DNA of 64,000 nt from Plectrocnemia conspersa (Eukaryota > Arthropoda > Insecta > Trichoptera > Polycentropodidae). The stretch lies in assembly GCA_009617715.1 (NCBI GenBank), contig VTFK01000070.1, positions 372,001 through 436,000 on the forward strand. The letters are read 5' to 3'. The notes under the pieces are model-generated. The model ran no database searches, was not told where the DNA came from, and saw only the letters and a list, made by a program, of their open reading frames with translations. The position numbers and the translations under genes were made by a program. Below, piece by piece: positions 24,141-38,229 of the stretch (position 1 is the stretch's first letter; every line of letters begins with the position of its first letter).

Positions 24141-24599
24141 CGTGCAATTTACTTTTTTAATGAGAATTTTTTTACAAATTAACCTCAATATAATAATAAA
24201 TCGATGCAACAATAATTGTCCCGGGTCAAAAAAATTAAAACGGTTATATTTTACAAGATTTAATTTTATACAATTATTATAACACTTGTAAGTAGATTAT
24301 CGCTTGATATACTGAATAACTCTAACTATTAAATACAATTTCCTCATCGTCCCATTATCTGATTCCAAATGCCTGTCAAGCGACTTTTTACATCGGAATA
24401 TAAAATACAGAAATGTTATATTTTATTACATTGCATTAAAGAAAAATCTTTATATCTTTTATTACATTGCTTTATTTATTTAAAAAAAAAAAATTAGTAT
24501 GAAATATATTTATAAAATAATATGTCAGGATGTATATTATGATACAACGAAAAGTTGATTGGTTTATAATATTGGTTTCCTGGCGTCAAGCTAAACCAA

Positions 24600-24730
24600 A
24601 GTTGCCATGAAGAAGGAAATAGTAACTTTTTTGATCTTCTCCTTTGGCGGCTCCATGTGGTTCACGTTCTTACGAGCTCAGTTAATCCAAGCTGGAAAGC
24701 TCTGGTTAATGTTCTTGATGATGTTGTCTG
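24600..24730 (-). pseudogene. Unassigned coding-looking block
   Basis: GC-richer block. The minus strand reads DNIIKNINQSFPAWIN, a stop, then KNVNHMEPPKEKIKK and VTISFFMATL. The plus strand is also open, from ATG at 24607. Probably a transposase or gene remnant; family not recognised. Confidence 0.3.
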
Positions 24731-24739
24731 TTTATTTTA

Positions 24740-27700
24740 TTTTAAAGTAATTAATAAATTAAAATTAAAATATGCAACTTTTCCGCGTGAATCGATGTGA
24801 AAGAGTTAAAAAATAACTAAACTATTTTTTTCAGCGTAAGCTCTTGGGAGTAATTGGGTGAAGGATAATATGAAAATTTTAAATAAAATTCTTAATTTAG
24901 ATAAAAGCATTAAATTTATATTATTGATATATGTACATATGTTATAAAAACAATAAAATTAAAAAAAAATAAAGGCTATATACAATGAACATAATAATGT
25001 AATAATTATATCCATTTTTGTTGACAAAATTATTTATATTTTCATTTACATTTTTTTGTATAAATAATAATATTTTTATTTTTACAGTTATTTTCATTTT
25101 CATTTACACATTTATTTACATTTTTATTCACATAATTATTTACAATTTCATTTTTTTCAGAGCCGAAAACTGTTTTATGACGCTAATAATAAACTCTAAA
25201 GCAGTAAAAAATATAGAATTTCTAAAATGTTCTTCACTTTTTTTAACTGTTTTTGCGACTGTTAGTTCTCCTAAAATTTCGCACTCTAATTTCAGTCTCC
25301 CAAAAAATGATTTCCAAATGAGGGATATTCCTGCAATTTATATAAAAACCTTGCTATTAATACTAGCCAAAATTTTGTGCTGAAACACTATCATTAATAG
25401 ACCTTTGTAAGACCTGAAATATTTTTGCGACCCCGGGCCCTCGAGCTAGGCCCCCGCCAGCCCCCCTTGTGGGTATAATTTATGTTTTTTATGGCAACTT
25501 GGTTATTTTCCTTAATTAATAATTTTATGGTTTTAGTTTTGTAAGTTTTTGCGATTTCACGTCTCGTTTATAAATATCTAAATTTTATCGCGAATATAAT
25601 CAGTTTGTTTATTCATGTTTTTAATTGCGGAGATATACCGAAATCCCGTCATCTGAGCTGGCTCTGCTGTCGAGTCACCAGCGGCTGTGCGATACTTCTG
25701 TGGAGTGCGGGCTCTCTGGGGGGTCGCAGCTATTGTTGATGTAGTATCTTGACTGCAGTTTCTAAGGACGCAGGTCCTCTTTGAGAAAGTCTTGATATAA
25801 GTGAAGTAGGAAGCTTTTTCTTTGAGACCACATGTATATCATAGATGAGAATTCAGTGACTAGCAGGAGCTTAACAATTCTCTTCTCTACAAATTAAAAA
25901 AAGGATTTAGGCGGTAGCTCAAATCGCCCTTATTTTCTCATAAGATTGATTCTTGCAGTCGCATGTATATTATGGCATGATTTTAACTTTGTAAAAGTTG
26001 TTTTTTCTCTAAAACCTGTCATGCTCTGTCAAAAACAGTTTTAAGGTGCAATTTATTGAACAATAGATAGGATTATTATTATCGTCAAATAAAAATTTCA
26101 TAATTTTAAAATAAAATTCTAGTTAAGTATTATTTTTATTCATAGTTTGTAAAATATCATTCCAAAACACGATCAACAAGATCTCTTCCCTTTTTCCAGA
26201 GCATTCTAAAATATGTATATCCTGTAACTATTACATTAGGACAATTTAAATGAGCAATGTATAAAATAATTGTTCCATAAAACAAATTGTTTGTGCATTA
26301 CTGTTGGACAGATTGGGTGCGAGTGAGTTTAATGTGAGGCCAGTTTCAGAACAATGTTTTAAGTTTTCAAGTTTCAAAATGATGTTTAAAGTGAGGTAAA
26401 TTAGACTTTACATATTTTTTGTTATATTGTTGTCAATTTTTATTGTCTTTGATGTGTTTACTTTTTGTATATTGCGATTTTTTATACTTACCAATTTCTT
26501 ATGTTTTCACACTGTATTTTCTTGTGAAATGTGTGTATATTAATTGTGTAGTGCTCTGAATGTTTTCTTTCAAATATCGGATTTTTTACTTACAGATCAA
26601 TGGCCGCTGTTGAAAGTAGTGCCACAATAAGATGTCAGTGCCCGACTCATCTGATGTACCAAAGGCCAAATGAAATATTTCGAAATGAATCGTTTGGCAT
26701 AAAGTGCACACAGATGATCTGGCAATAAATGGCTCAATCCTGCTGCACTTTCCTGAATCCAAAATTAACTTATTTTATTTATTTTCTTATTAGGATAATT
26801 TTGAAATAATGATTATATATCAAATCGAGGTAGTTTGGATGATAATAATTAAAATACAGAGATTGACCATTACAATAGAACTTTATTTAAACAATGTTGC
26901 AAGAAGTTATAATATTTGCTTTCCGAATGACGACATTAGTCATTGTACAATTTTGTTGTATAAAGTAGTAGAGTGGTAGAAATATGCGCGTAGCTTTTTA
27001 TGTTAGGATGAAATGAATATGAAGATAAGACATAAATCAATAGTAGTGACTCGAATGCTTTGGCATATGAGTTTATAAATTGGATTTAAAGTGATTTTTT
27101 AACAAGATGAGTTACTTAAATTGAAAAAAATCATATTATGTGGGTTGAAATGAATAATTTTAAATCAATAAAATAAACACGCATTGATAGACATATATTA
27201 ATACAAGAAATAAAAAATACAGTTTCTAAAATAAAATAAATATTCAATTAGATTTGATACAGAAATTTCAATGACTTTTCAATTCTCTCTATGGTAATTC
27301 TTTGTATGGTACTTTTTGTATAATTATTAATGACACATATTGAGTAATATATTGAAACACATACACAAACACCGATTTTATAATTATTATGACGTATATC
27401 AGTATGGATTTAAAATCTTCTACGACAGAAATGTATCATATATTAAAATATATTTATTTTAAATTATAAAAATGATGTATATATCAATCAATGAATATAA
27501 ATAATAAGTAAACAAGCAGGTGAGCTTTTCATGAAAAAATAATAAAAAAAAATAAATAAAAAATAAACGATACGATATAATTTTGAAGTAGATTGAATAA
27601 TCTTATAAATACGTACACAAACACCGATTTTACAATATTGTAACATATATCAGTTATACTGGTAAACATCAATAAATATTAGGATAATTTGAATGTTAAA

Positions 27701-29565
27701 CATCAATCACATCGAGATTATTATAAACGTATAGTGTGATCCATATCAAGTAATCACATCCTTATCAATCTAAGACAGCTGAGAATAATATTTAATCTCG
27801 TTATATCCAAAGAAGTATAAATTTATCAGATATTTAATAACATTTACTATGACATAAATACCAATTATATTCGAAGATGATTTTCCCATTATTAAAATTG
27901 CGTAATGGCAAAATATTACGCAAACAACGGTCGGTTGTACCGAAAAGTTTATAGACTGCAGTCTCATGGCAAATCTAAGTGTGATGTTAAATTTTAGATT
28001 TATTCATTCTTATTCGCCTCGCGTTTTATTATCAAGCTTATCAGCAGTCGGTGAACTTTCCGATCGCATACCGAGTGCTGTAATTTAATATTAAAATCAC
28101 ATTATCTGTTCCATGTTTATATATATATATATATTTATATATGAGATATTTATTTTTAACTTACCGATATTTTATTTGAGTTATTTTTAAACGAAAATTT
28201 TAACGACAATTATAATAATAACGATATAATTAAATCATATTATTTATGGTTGCAGAAGCTGATATTTTAACGGATCGCACGAGATGACAAATTGAATCAT
28301 AGTTGAACCAAATTTTGATCGCATTTTAAAATTTAAAGCAAGTGATGATTTAGACTTCGTCTGTTTCTAGTAACATTGTATAAAAACTATCAGGGTATAA
28401 AAAAATATTTTTCTCCGCGATTCCGTGTAAATTCTTCATAAAAATCTGAATTGGACCATTTTTGGGGTACGATAATTATGTTACAATTTATAAAAAAATA
28501 TTTAATTGATTTCGAAACGTGTATAAAATAAATGTTTTTTTTTTTTATATAAAGATAATAGTTTAATCTCATACCGGACTCGTTTAAATTTTTATTTACA
28601 CACACGTTCATAATAACTACAGACTTATTTTTATATACTATCGAAGTGTTTACAGCTTGCTCAAAATCGTGGTTGTTTCTTTTTTGAAACATCGGTATAT
28701 AATATATGAATCAAATGCATATGAGCATATTTTAAAAATATAATTAAAAACATTTATTTTGTGAAAATTCTTAAAGACAGTTAATTAATTAATTACTTTT
28801 TTTGTAAAATGTAAGTGTATTTATAACTATTTTATTATTAATAAATGTCTGTATTTTCATAATTTTTCTTAATGATAATTGTAAATAAAAAAAAAAAAAA
28901 AAAGGGGACCCACCACCACCCGGGGGACATACGATGATTTATTTTTTCTAATTTTATGAATTTAATTACATTTATTTATTTAATAATTTACTAAGCACCT
29001 TACATTTTTTTATTGTAACCCACAATAGTTTTCAGGAATATATTGTAATTATGTGAAAATGCAATTTTTTTTTGTGTTTATAATAATTGATATTGTAATT
29101 TTAAATGTTTATATTATTAATCGTTTTAAAAATAGATTTCGCTACTAAGAACCACTCATATCATAAAATCATCATTTATCCACCTCGTAGATTCAAGAGC
29201 ATCATCCACCAAATACCTCACGGCTGGTGTTAGCTGTTGAAAATTGGAGAAAAATAATAAGGGGTGTTATAATATCGCTCAACTTCAAACATTGTAACTT
29301 ACAAACGTGACATTTTAAACGTACAATAGAAAGCAACCACAATTTTCAGAACGCTACACCTCGACATTAATCAAAATGAATGACCACTATAGTAATAGTA
29401 ACTCTCGTGCATGTTTTTTTTTTTTTTTTAAAAGTATGCACAACGTTCAAAACGAGTCGACGCATCACTCAGAGTTGTACACGAAGTACACGTATAATAA
29501 TAGTAAATGTACATTTTTAATATTAAAAATCTATCCTTGGACATTCAAATAATATGTATCAGAAT
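24740..29565. other. Intergenic, no conserved gene seen
   Basis: AT-rich. Notable only for a GC-rich transposon-like scrap at 25425-25480 (GACCCCGGGCCCTCGAGCTA), GC-richer blocks at 25640-25800 and 28015-28085, the small candidate gene at 26379-26728, and a 17-A run followed by GGGGACCCACCACCACCCGG at 28888-28925. Confidence 0.45.
26379..26728 (+). CDS. Candidate two-exon small gene (49 aa), hypothetical
   Basis: Exon 1 (26379-26395) MMFKV plus AG, donor GTGAG|GTAAAT. Exon 2 (26596-26728) after TTACTTACAG gives RSMAAVESSATIRCQCP, then THLMYQRPNEIFRNESFG and IKCTQMIWQ with TAA. The frame is kept across the intron and AATAAA overlaps the stop. The exon-2 block is GC-richer than its surroundings. 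No family recognised; the opposite strand is also open over the same block, so direction and coding status are uncertain. Confidence 0.3.
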
Positions 29566-29569
29566 TTGA

Positions 29570-32500
29570 AATAGGGGCTTTATTATTATAAAGAATTAAC
29601 CTATTTCAGAAAATTCTCAAAATAAAAAACATACATGCCATTTAGAAAAAAAATTGTGATCGAGTTCCAAGACAAATCAATCCCAAATCGCAATTTGTAA
29701 AACCGTTTCAGGTCACAACACGACACTTACACACACACATGCATAGGGTTTTTACACACAAATGAATGAACCCGTTTCAGAAACATTCAAATTATAAAAA
29801 AAAAAAAATGCAGGGCCTCAGGTAGCGATTTATAAAAGACTACTATGACTAATGTATTGCCAGTTATTGCGTTAAAAAACACTTGGATAGAATTCTAAAT
29901 AGTAAATTAAATGAAAATATCGACGATGTATCTGTTTTGAGATTTTTTTATAAGAATAAATTAATCGCTTATTGTTACATAATATTTAGATAAAATTAAA
30001 CTATCTTAGACAATAAAATTAAAAAAAATTCTTACCGCTATTTGACTAGCACTTGTTTTGTAGTACAATATTTATACAATTTTTTCATGAGAATAAATGA
30101 ATCACTCGTTTTAAAATAAATATTAATTGGGGGTAATTTCGAAATAGTAGAATTCTTAATCGCACACATGGCCCTGATTACTCGTCTAATGGTTAACCGG
30201 GCGTCCACCAATAGGCTTACTATTACACAAAGTTTACACCAACATGCATAATAATACTACAATTATAGGGTTTTTAAACACACAAGAATGAACCCATTTC
30301 AGAAACATTCTACATTAAACATTCATAATATAATATTATACAAGACTATTTTTTAAAATGCGCTCATCTCGTACAAAAGAGAGCTGTGGATATTAAATAC
30401 ATAAAAAAATTATATATACATATATAAATATATTAATATAAGACATGCGTACAAAACCAGTAGAGGTACTGGAATTTTATTAATAGAGTTTTTTATAACA
30501 TTCAAGAATGAACCCATTTCGAAAACATTCTACATCAAATTTTAATAGTATTTGGGATCGGTCAACAAAATTACACTCAATCCGATTAGATGAGAGAATT
30601 TTCTGTATTCAAAAATATTTTCAATAAACCAAACATTGATTTTAATTCTGTATTAAAACGCTATGTATTAAAATAAGGTCATTAAGACATGAGAATGAAC
30701 GCATTTAAAATTTCATGTCATTTTATTAAACATTATTCAAGCCTACTCTTAACATAATAATCCATCTAGTATTCTCAATCCGATCAAGTGAGAGAACTTT
30801 CATATTTTCTCACTAGATTCATAAAATTATTTTCACTGTACCAAGCATGCATACACATCTAGTAAAGGACCAGTGTGTGTAAGATTAGAAAAAAAAAAAT
30901 ATATATATATATATATGTCCAAAAAGGGTTTTTGAAAACACGAGAATGAACCCTCTTAAAAACATTCTATACATCAATACTCATTATCCAAAATCAAGCA
31001 TCGAATATATATTCTCATATCAATCAAGTGAAAACTGATGTTTTCACCATATATCCATTTTTTATGTTCCATGCACACTTCCAATCCTTAGAAGATTCAT
31101 CATCTAGGGTTTTTAAAAACACGAGAATGAACCCTTCTGAAAACATTCTATACATCAATAGTATAAATATATATTCCTAAGCCTATTCCTTATATAAAAA
31201 TCCGCTCAATTCGATCAAGTAAGAATATTTTCTGACTAGATCGAATTGAAACATATACACATCAAGTAAAGGACCAAGAACCCTGGAAAAGATTAAGATA
31301 TACGCCAAGAAAGGGTTTTTTAAATACAAGGATGAACCCTGTTTTGAAAACATCCAATACATAAAAATTCATTATCCAAAATCAATCATCAAAATTGTTC
31401 TCATTCCAACCAAGTGAAAATTTGATAATTTTCACTTGATATCCATTTTTTATGTTCCAAGCACACTTCCAATCCCCAAGAAATCCGACATCTAAGGTTT
31501 TTTAAAAATACGAGAATGAACCCTCTATAAAACATTCTGTACATCAAAATTTATTATCCAAAATCAATCATCTAGAATATATTCTCTTTCCAATCAAGTG
31601 AAAAACTGATATTCTCACCATATGTCCATTTTTTATGTTCCAAGCACACTTCCAATCCTTAAAATATCCAGCATCTAGGGTTTCTAAAAATACGAGAATG
31701 AACCCTTCTGAAAACATTCTATACATCATTATTATAAATAGAGATTACTAAGCCTATTCTTGATATAATAATTCACTCAATTCAATCAAGTGAAATTATT
31801 TTCTATTTTCACACTAGATTGAGACTTATTATTATACAAACACATATACACATCAAGTAAAGGGCCAAAAACTCTTGAAAATATTTAGGTATACGTCAAA
31901 AAAGGGTTTTTTAAATACAAGGATGAACCCTCTTTAAAAAACATCCTACACATCAAAAGTCATTATCCAAAAGCAATCATCAGTATTATTCTCATTCCAA
32001 TCAAGTGAAAATTTGATATTCTTCACCAGATATCCATTTTTTATGTTCCATGCATACTTCCAATCCTTAAAAAATCCGACATCAAAGGTTTTAAAAATAC
32101 GAGAATGAACCTTCTATAAAACATCCTATACATCAAAAATTATTATTCATAAACAATCATCGAGAGTATATTATCATTCTATTCAAGTGAAAATCAGATA
32201 TTTTCACTATATGTCCATTTTTTGTGTTTCAAGCACACTTCCAATCCTTTAAATATCCAACATCTAGGGTTTCTAAAAATACGAGAATGAACCCTTCTGA
32301 AAACATTCTATACATCAATATTATGAATATAGATTACTCAGCTTATTCTTAATATAAAAATCTGCTCAATCCGATCTAGTGAAAATATTATCTATTTTCT
32401 CACTAGATTGAGACTTTTTACTATACCACACACATATAAACATCAAGTTAAAAATGCAAGAATGAGCCCTATTAAAAATACATTCTAAACATCAAAGTTC

Positions 32501-35500
32501 ATCACCCAAAATCAATCATCAAAAATAAATTCTCATCCCAATCAAGTAAAAAATTGATATTTTTTACCAGATATTCAATTTCTTAGTTCCAAGCACACTT
32601 CCATTCCTTAAAAAATCCGTCATCAAGGGTTTTTAAAAACACGAAAATGAACCCTCTGAAAACATTTTATACATCAATAATATAAATAGATATTACTAAG
32701 CCTATTATTAATACGTATAAACGTCCATATTTTAAATGAGAATTTTTAACTTTCTTATATGAATGCATAAAATACTTTTTACTGCATCACACACGCATAC
32801 ACCTAGTAAAGGACCAGAGGGTGGAAGCCTAGAATATATTAGTATATATGTATGTATAATATGTATGTATGTATAAAAAAGGGTTTTTTAAATATGAGAA
32901 TGAACCCTTCTTGAAAACATTATATATCAAACACAAAAATTTGTAGTTTATTAAACATGTTATTAATTTAAAAAATCATCTCTTGTGTTACCCATTCTTG
33001 TCAAGTGAGAGAATTTTATATTTTCTCACGAGATTGCCAACATTTTTTTTGTATCATACTTTAAGCTAAATATATTATTATAGGGTTTTTCTAAACACGA
33101 GAATGAACCCATTTCGAAAACATTCTACATCAAACATAGATAATAATAGAAATAGAAATACTTTAAAATTCCATCTTTATTTTATGTAACTCATTCCTGT
33201 CAAGTGAGAGAATTTTATATTTTCTCACGACATTGCCAACATTTTTTTATAGTACCAAACTTTAAGCTAAATACATTAAAATAGGGTTTTTTAAACACGA
33301 GAATGAACCCATTTCGGAAACATTCTACATCAAACATGTATTTAAACAATTTTTTTTTATTTAAAACCATCTCGTATATTACTTACTCATCTCAAGTGAA
33401 AGAATTTTAAATTTTTTTTCACGAGATTGCCAACATTTTCTTATGGTACCATACTTTAAGCTAAATATATTATTATAGGGTTTTTTAAACACGAGAATGA
33501 ACCCATTTCAAAAACATTCTACATTAAACACCTATTTTATTGGATTATTATAAATATGAATAATTTAAAAAACCATCTTTCATGTAACTCATTCCTGTCA
33601 AGTGAGAGAATTTTATATTTTCTGACGACATGCCATCATTATTTTTATGGTACCAAACATTAAGCAAAATTTATTATTATAGAGTTTTTTAAATACGAGA
33701 ATGAACCCATTTCGAAAACATTCTACATCAAACATATATTTAAACAAATTTTTAATTTAAAAACCATCTCGTATATTACTCACTCATCTCAAGTGAGAGA
33801 ATTTTATATTTTCTCACGAGATTGCCAACATTTTTTTTTGTACCATACTTTAAGCTAAATATATTATTATAGGGTTTTTTAAATACAAGAATGAACCCAT
33901 TTCGAAAACATTCTACATCAAACATGTATAATAATAGAAATAGGAATAATTTAAAATTCCATCTTTAATGTAACTCTTTTCTGTCAAGTAAGAGAATTTT
34001 ATATTTTCTCACGAGATTGCCAACATTTTTTTGTACCATACTTTAAGCTAAATATATCATTATAGGGTTTTTTAAACACGAGAATGAACCCATTTAAAAA
34101 ACATTCTACATTAAACATAGATATGTATAGTTTAATAAACAAATAATTAATTTAAAAACCATCTCTTATATTACTCACTCATCTCAAGTGAGAGAATTTT
34201 AAATTTTCTCACGAGATTGCCAAAATTTTTTTATGGTACCATACTTTAAGATAAATATATTATTATAGGGTTTTTTAAGCACGAGAATGAACCCATTTCA
34301 AAAACATTCTACATTAAACACATATTTTATTGGATTATTATAAATATGAATAATTTAAAAAACCATCTTTCATGTAACCATCCCTTTTTTAATAATATCA
34401 AACTTTAAGCTAAATTTATTATTATAGAGTTTTTTAAATACGACAATGAACCCATTTCGAAAACATTCTACATTAAACATAGATATGTATAAGTTAATAA
34501 ACAAATAATTAATTTAAAATCCATCTCTTATATTACTCACTCTTCTCAAGTGAGAGAATTTTATATTTTCTCACGAGATTGCCAACATTTTTTTTTGGAC
34601 CATTCTTTATGCTAAATATATTATTATAGGGTTTTTTAAATACAAGAATGAACCCATTTCAAAAACATTCTACATCCAACACATATATTAATAAACAGTT
34701 TATTAATTTTAAAACCATCTCTTATATTACTCAATCATCTCAAGTGAGAGAATTTTATATTTTCTCACGAGATTGCCAACATTGTTTTTTTACCATACTT
34801 TAAGCTAAATATATTATTATAGAGTTTTTTAAATACAAGAATGAACCCATTTCGAAAACATTCTACATCAAACATTGATAATAATAGAAGTAGAAATAAT
34901 TTAAAATTCCATCTCTAATGTAACTCATTCTTGTCAAGTGAGAGAATTTTATATTTTCTCACGACAGTGCCAACATTTTTTATCGTACCAAACTTTAAGC
35001 TAAACATATTAATATAGGGTTTTTTAAACACAAGAATGAACCCATTTCGAAAACATTCTACATCAAATACATATATCACTACATTATTAGCAATATGAAT
35101 AATTTAAAAAACCATCATTTATGTAACTCATTCTTGTCCAGTGAGAGAATTTTATATTTTCTCACGAGATTGCCAACAGATTTGTACCATATCAAACACT
35201 AAATGTAAGCTTCATATAATATTATAGAGTTTTTCAATTACGAGAATGAACCCTTTTCAAAAACATTCTGTACATCAATGAGTATATATATAAAACCATC
35301 TCTTGAAAGAAATATAAAAATCAACTATGTGAGATAATCTTTAAATTTTCCCACGAGATGATTTAATGTAATTGCTTTTTTAGAATACGCGTGTAAATCT
35401 AGTAAAAATACTAGTTTTTACATAAAAAAAATCATAATGCAGGTTTTTTAAAAACAGAATGAACCTACTTATAAAACATTCTATGAAAATCCATCATCTC

Positions 35501-35510
35501 GTCAAGAGAG
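29570..35510. repeat. Array of ~28 structured ~190-bp units
   Basis: Each unit has module A, GGGTTTTTTAAACACGAG, then GAATG, AACCC and CATTC, and about 70-90 bp later module B, AAGTGAGAGAATTTTATATT then TTCTCACGAGATTG. Module B is a hairpin; module A has two interleaved complementary pairs (GGGTT/AACCC and GAATG/CATTC). Two sub-families: 30.9-32.7 kb, with TTATGTTCCAAGCACACTTC spacers alternating with another type, and 32.85-35.3 kb, more uniform, with CATACTTTAAGCTAAATATA. No open reading frame. Compensatory changes are described in the findings. Confidence 0.9.
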
Positions 35511-35514
35511 AGAA

Positions 35515-36770
35515 TTCGAAGTATATAATGCAACACCAATACTTTAAAATCCCATTGAATTTAAAAGGCTTACATAATGTATTCAATATGTTATGTTATT
35601 TAAAATTTTATTAACCATTAATGAACTTATTTAAAATGATGTGTACATACAGTTATAGCGTCGTATTGGGTTACAAAATATTAACTTTTTACAAGATCGA
35701 ATAATTATTAGAATCGTTAGTATGAATTTTAAATATGTACTAGATTATTTATTGTTACTGTTATTATATAAGATTTATAAATCTTGTAAAAAGTTTACAC
35801 GCCGGTAACTTAAATAAAATAAAATAAATTTCAAATAAAAACAGATACATACACACACTATGACAATATACCTCAATATAATGTAAGGTCACAGATTAAC
35901 CACGACTACTAAAAATATTTTAGAATATATCACTTATCAATCTAATTTACAGGGATATTCCGTCCTTTCGGTCAGAATAAAAAAATAGAACTGACAAAAA
36001 AAACACTACTACAAACATCAAAGATACTAACTGTAGTATATACACATCAAAGATGCTAGGCAATCATGTGCCACCAATCTTACAGAAAATTATTCATTAT
36101 ATTTACATATAATTTTCCCTCTTCCCATTTATTCAATGAATTGCACTTGAAATGGCACAGTTTAAGACTATGCCGCATGCTATGGACTAAAACACCGAAA
36201 GCTAAAGTCAAATAAGTAGTTTAAAGGGCAAAGAAACACTAATTCTCAAATATATTTATGTACATGTCGATAATTATACAATAATAAACAACAATTTCGA
36301 TGTCTTGCAAAAATATCTAATGAAATATTATAATATGACTGACTAATAAATTATTTAGATGGAAAATGATCTATGAAAGATGTGTATATTTGAATATTTT
36401 AATCTAACTGTTATTTACACGTGCTTAAAAATAGTATTTCCTATCTAATATATCATAATAATTATATAGGTAAATAGCATTTAATAGAACATAGAGAAGG
36501 GACACGCCATATGTGTTAAATAATGTATTAATTTATTTTTAATAATATAATTTCACACGTTGTGAAATCATAAGTGAATAAAATAAACTGTGTAATTCGA
36601 AAATATTATTAACCATAGACGTTATCGGAAAACTTATATGAATGAAATTAAATGGATGATTAAATAATAATAATTAATTATAGATGTTAGTAGGACTGTT
36701 GTGAAATCTAGAAGAAAAAAAACAATAAAATAAATCAATAATAAAATAAATAAAAAATGAAGCTGAGAAC
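35515..36770. other. Intergenic, nothing recognised
   Basis: AT-rich, no supported feature. Confidence 0.5.
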
Positions 36771-36784
36771 TTTAGTAAATTATT

Positions 36785-37400
36785 ACTAACAAAATTAATA
36801 AAATTGTAAATAATACGTTACTTTTTCGTTTGTTTGTTTTATATTTGCTAACTTGCATTCTCAGATCGTAGTAAGAATACAAGCGGTTTGTTGAGCACGA
36901 TGATGTTATGTTTGTTTGCATTAATCTAGACGTGTTTACCAGTGTTTTTTCTATTTTTTTGTTTCTTAAAATGTAAATCAAAATAAATTTTAAAATTTGT
37001 AAAAAAAATTTAAATTGTAAAAAAACAAAATTGTAAATAATACGTTACTTTTTTTTATATTTGCTAACTTGCATTCTTAGATCGTAGTAAGAATACAAGC
37101 GGTTTGTCGAGCACGGTGTTGTTATGTTTGTTTGCACTAACCTAGATGTGTTTTTCATTGTTTTTCTATTTTTTTGTTTTTTAAAATGTAAATCAAAAAA
37201 AATTAATAAAATTGTAAATAATACGTTACTTTTTCGTTTGTTTGTGTTATATTTGCTAACTTGCATTCTCAGATCTTAGTAAGAATACAAGCGGTTTGTG
37301 TAGCTGATGATGTTATGTTTGTTTGCAGTAATCTAGACGTGTTTACCAGTGTTTTTCTATTTTTTTGTTTCTTAAAATGTATATCAAAATAAATTGTAAA
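36785..37400. repeat. Three tandem units of ~180-227 bp
   Basis: ATTGTAAATAATACGTTACT recurs at about 36803, 37030 and 37210. Each is followed by CTAACTTGCATTCT, AAGAATACAAGCGGTTTG and TTATGTTTGTTTGCA. Short minus-strand frames across it are by-products of the repeat. Confidence 0.85.
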
Positions 37401-37989
37401 ATTTGTACATTACTCAAATAGTGTATATATTTAAAAAAAAAATATTTTGAAAATAAATCACATCAAAATCGTTGCAAATAAGACAAATTATTGCTATGTT
37501 AATATTGCAAAATATGTTTTACACCTAATACAAAACGATAAAGACAATTTATATGTTATAATGAAATTTTTGAGTGGAAAGCTTACTTTTACAATACATA
37601 TAAAATAAATATATTAATGTTATGGATTACATAAAAAAGGCAATCTATCACGGAAATATTATATGTTTTCAGTTAAATGCTAATGTAAAAAAAGACACAT
37701 ACACACAAAAATTAAAATAATATATTACACCAAAATGTATATATTATTCAAAAAATGTGTATATATATATAAAAAGAGTGTATGTACATATCATTTTCCT
37801 TATTATAATCAATGCAGTTAATATAAATAGGTTAATATTATAAAAATGCTAAAAAAGTATTGTAATATATACATATCTTTTCCTACATACTAAATTCAAC
37901 AATCTATTTACAAATATATGTAACAATGAATAAGGCGAAAAAATATAAAAAAATATATGAGGTATATTTCTGTTGGTAAATGGTATAAA

Positions 37990-38024
37990 GATACATATAC
38001 ATATACATATACATACATATACAT

Positions 38025-38058
<34 letters not shown>

Positions 38059-38190
38059 TATACATATATACATATACATATACATATACATACATATACA
38101 TATACATACATTTGCATATACATATACATATACATATAAAGAAATATATGTATATATACATACATATATATACATATATGTATATCTTTA
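37990..38190. repeat. Imperfect (ACATAT)n/(TA)n microsatellite
   Basis: About 200 bp of ACATAT and TA units; the reading frames in all directions here are artefacts of the repeat. Confidence 0.95.
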
Positions 38191-38229
38191 TTGGGTTTAA
38201 TAAATTGGTGTTATCAGTAAAGAGGTAAT

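Noticed and set aside
25018..25383. 121-codon Phe/Ile-rich plus-strand frame
   Set aside because: The first half is translated T-rich low-complexity sequence; no homology or splice support.
29570..35510. CRISPR array
   Set aside because: The genome is eukaryotic, units are ~190 bp and diverged, and the spacers are themselves repeated.
29570..35510. Decayed zinc-finger gene cluster (CACACGAGAATG resemblance)
   Set aside because: Period is ~190 bp rather than 84 bp, and no Cys/His frame exists on either strand.
37849..38200. Several overlapping 60-108 codon frames
   Set aside because: Produced by the ACATAT/TA microsatellite.
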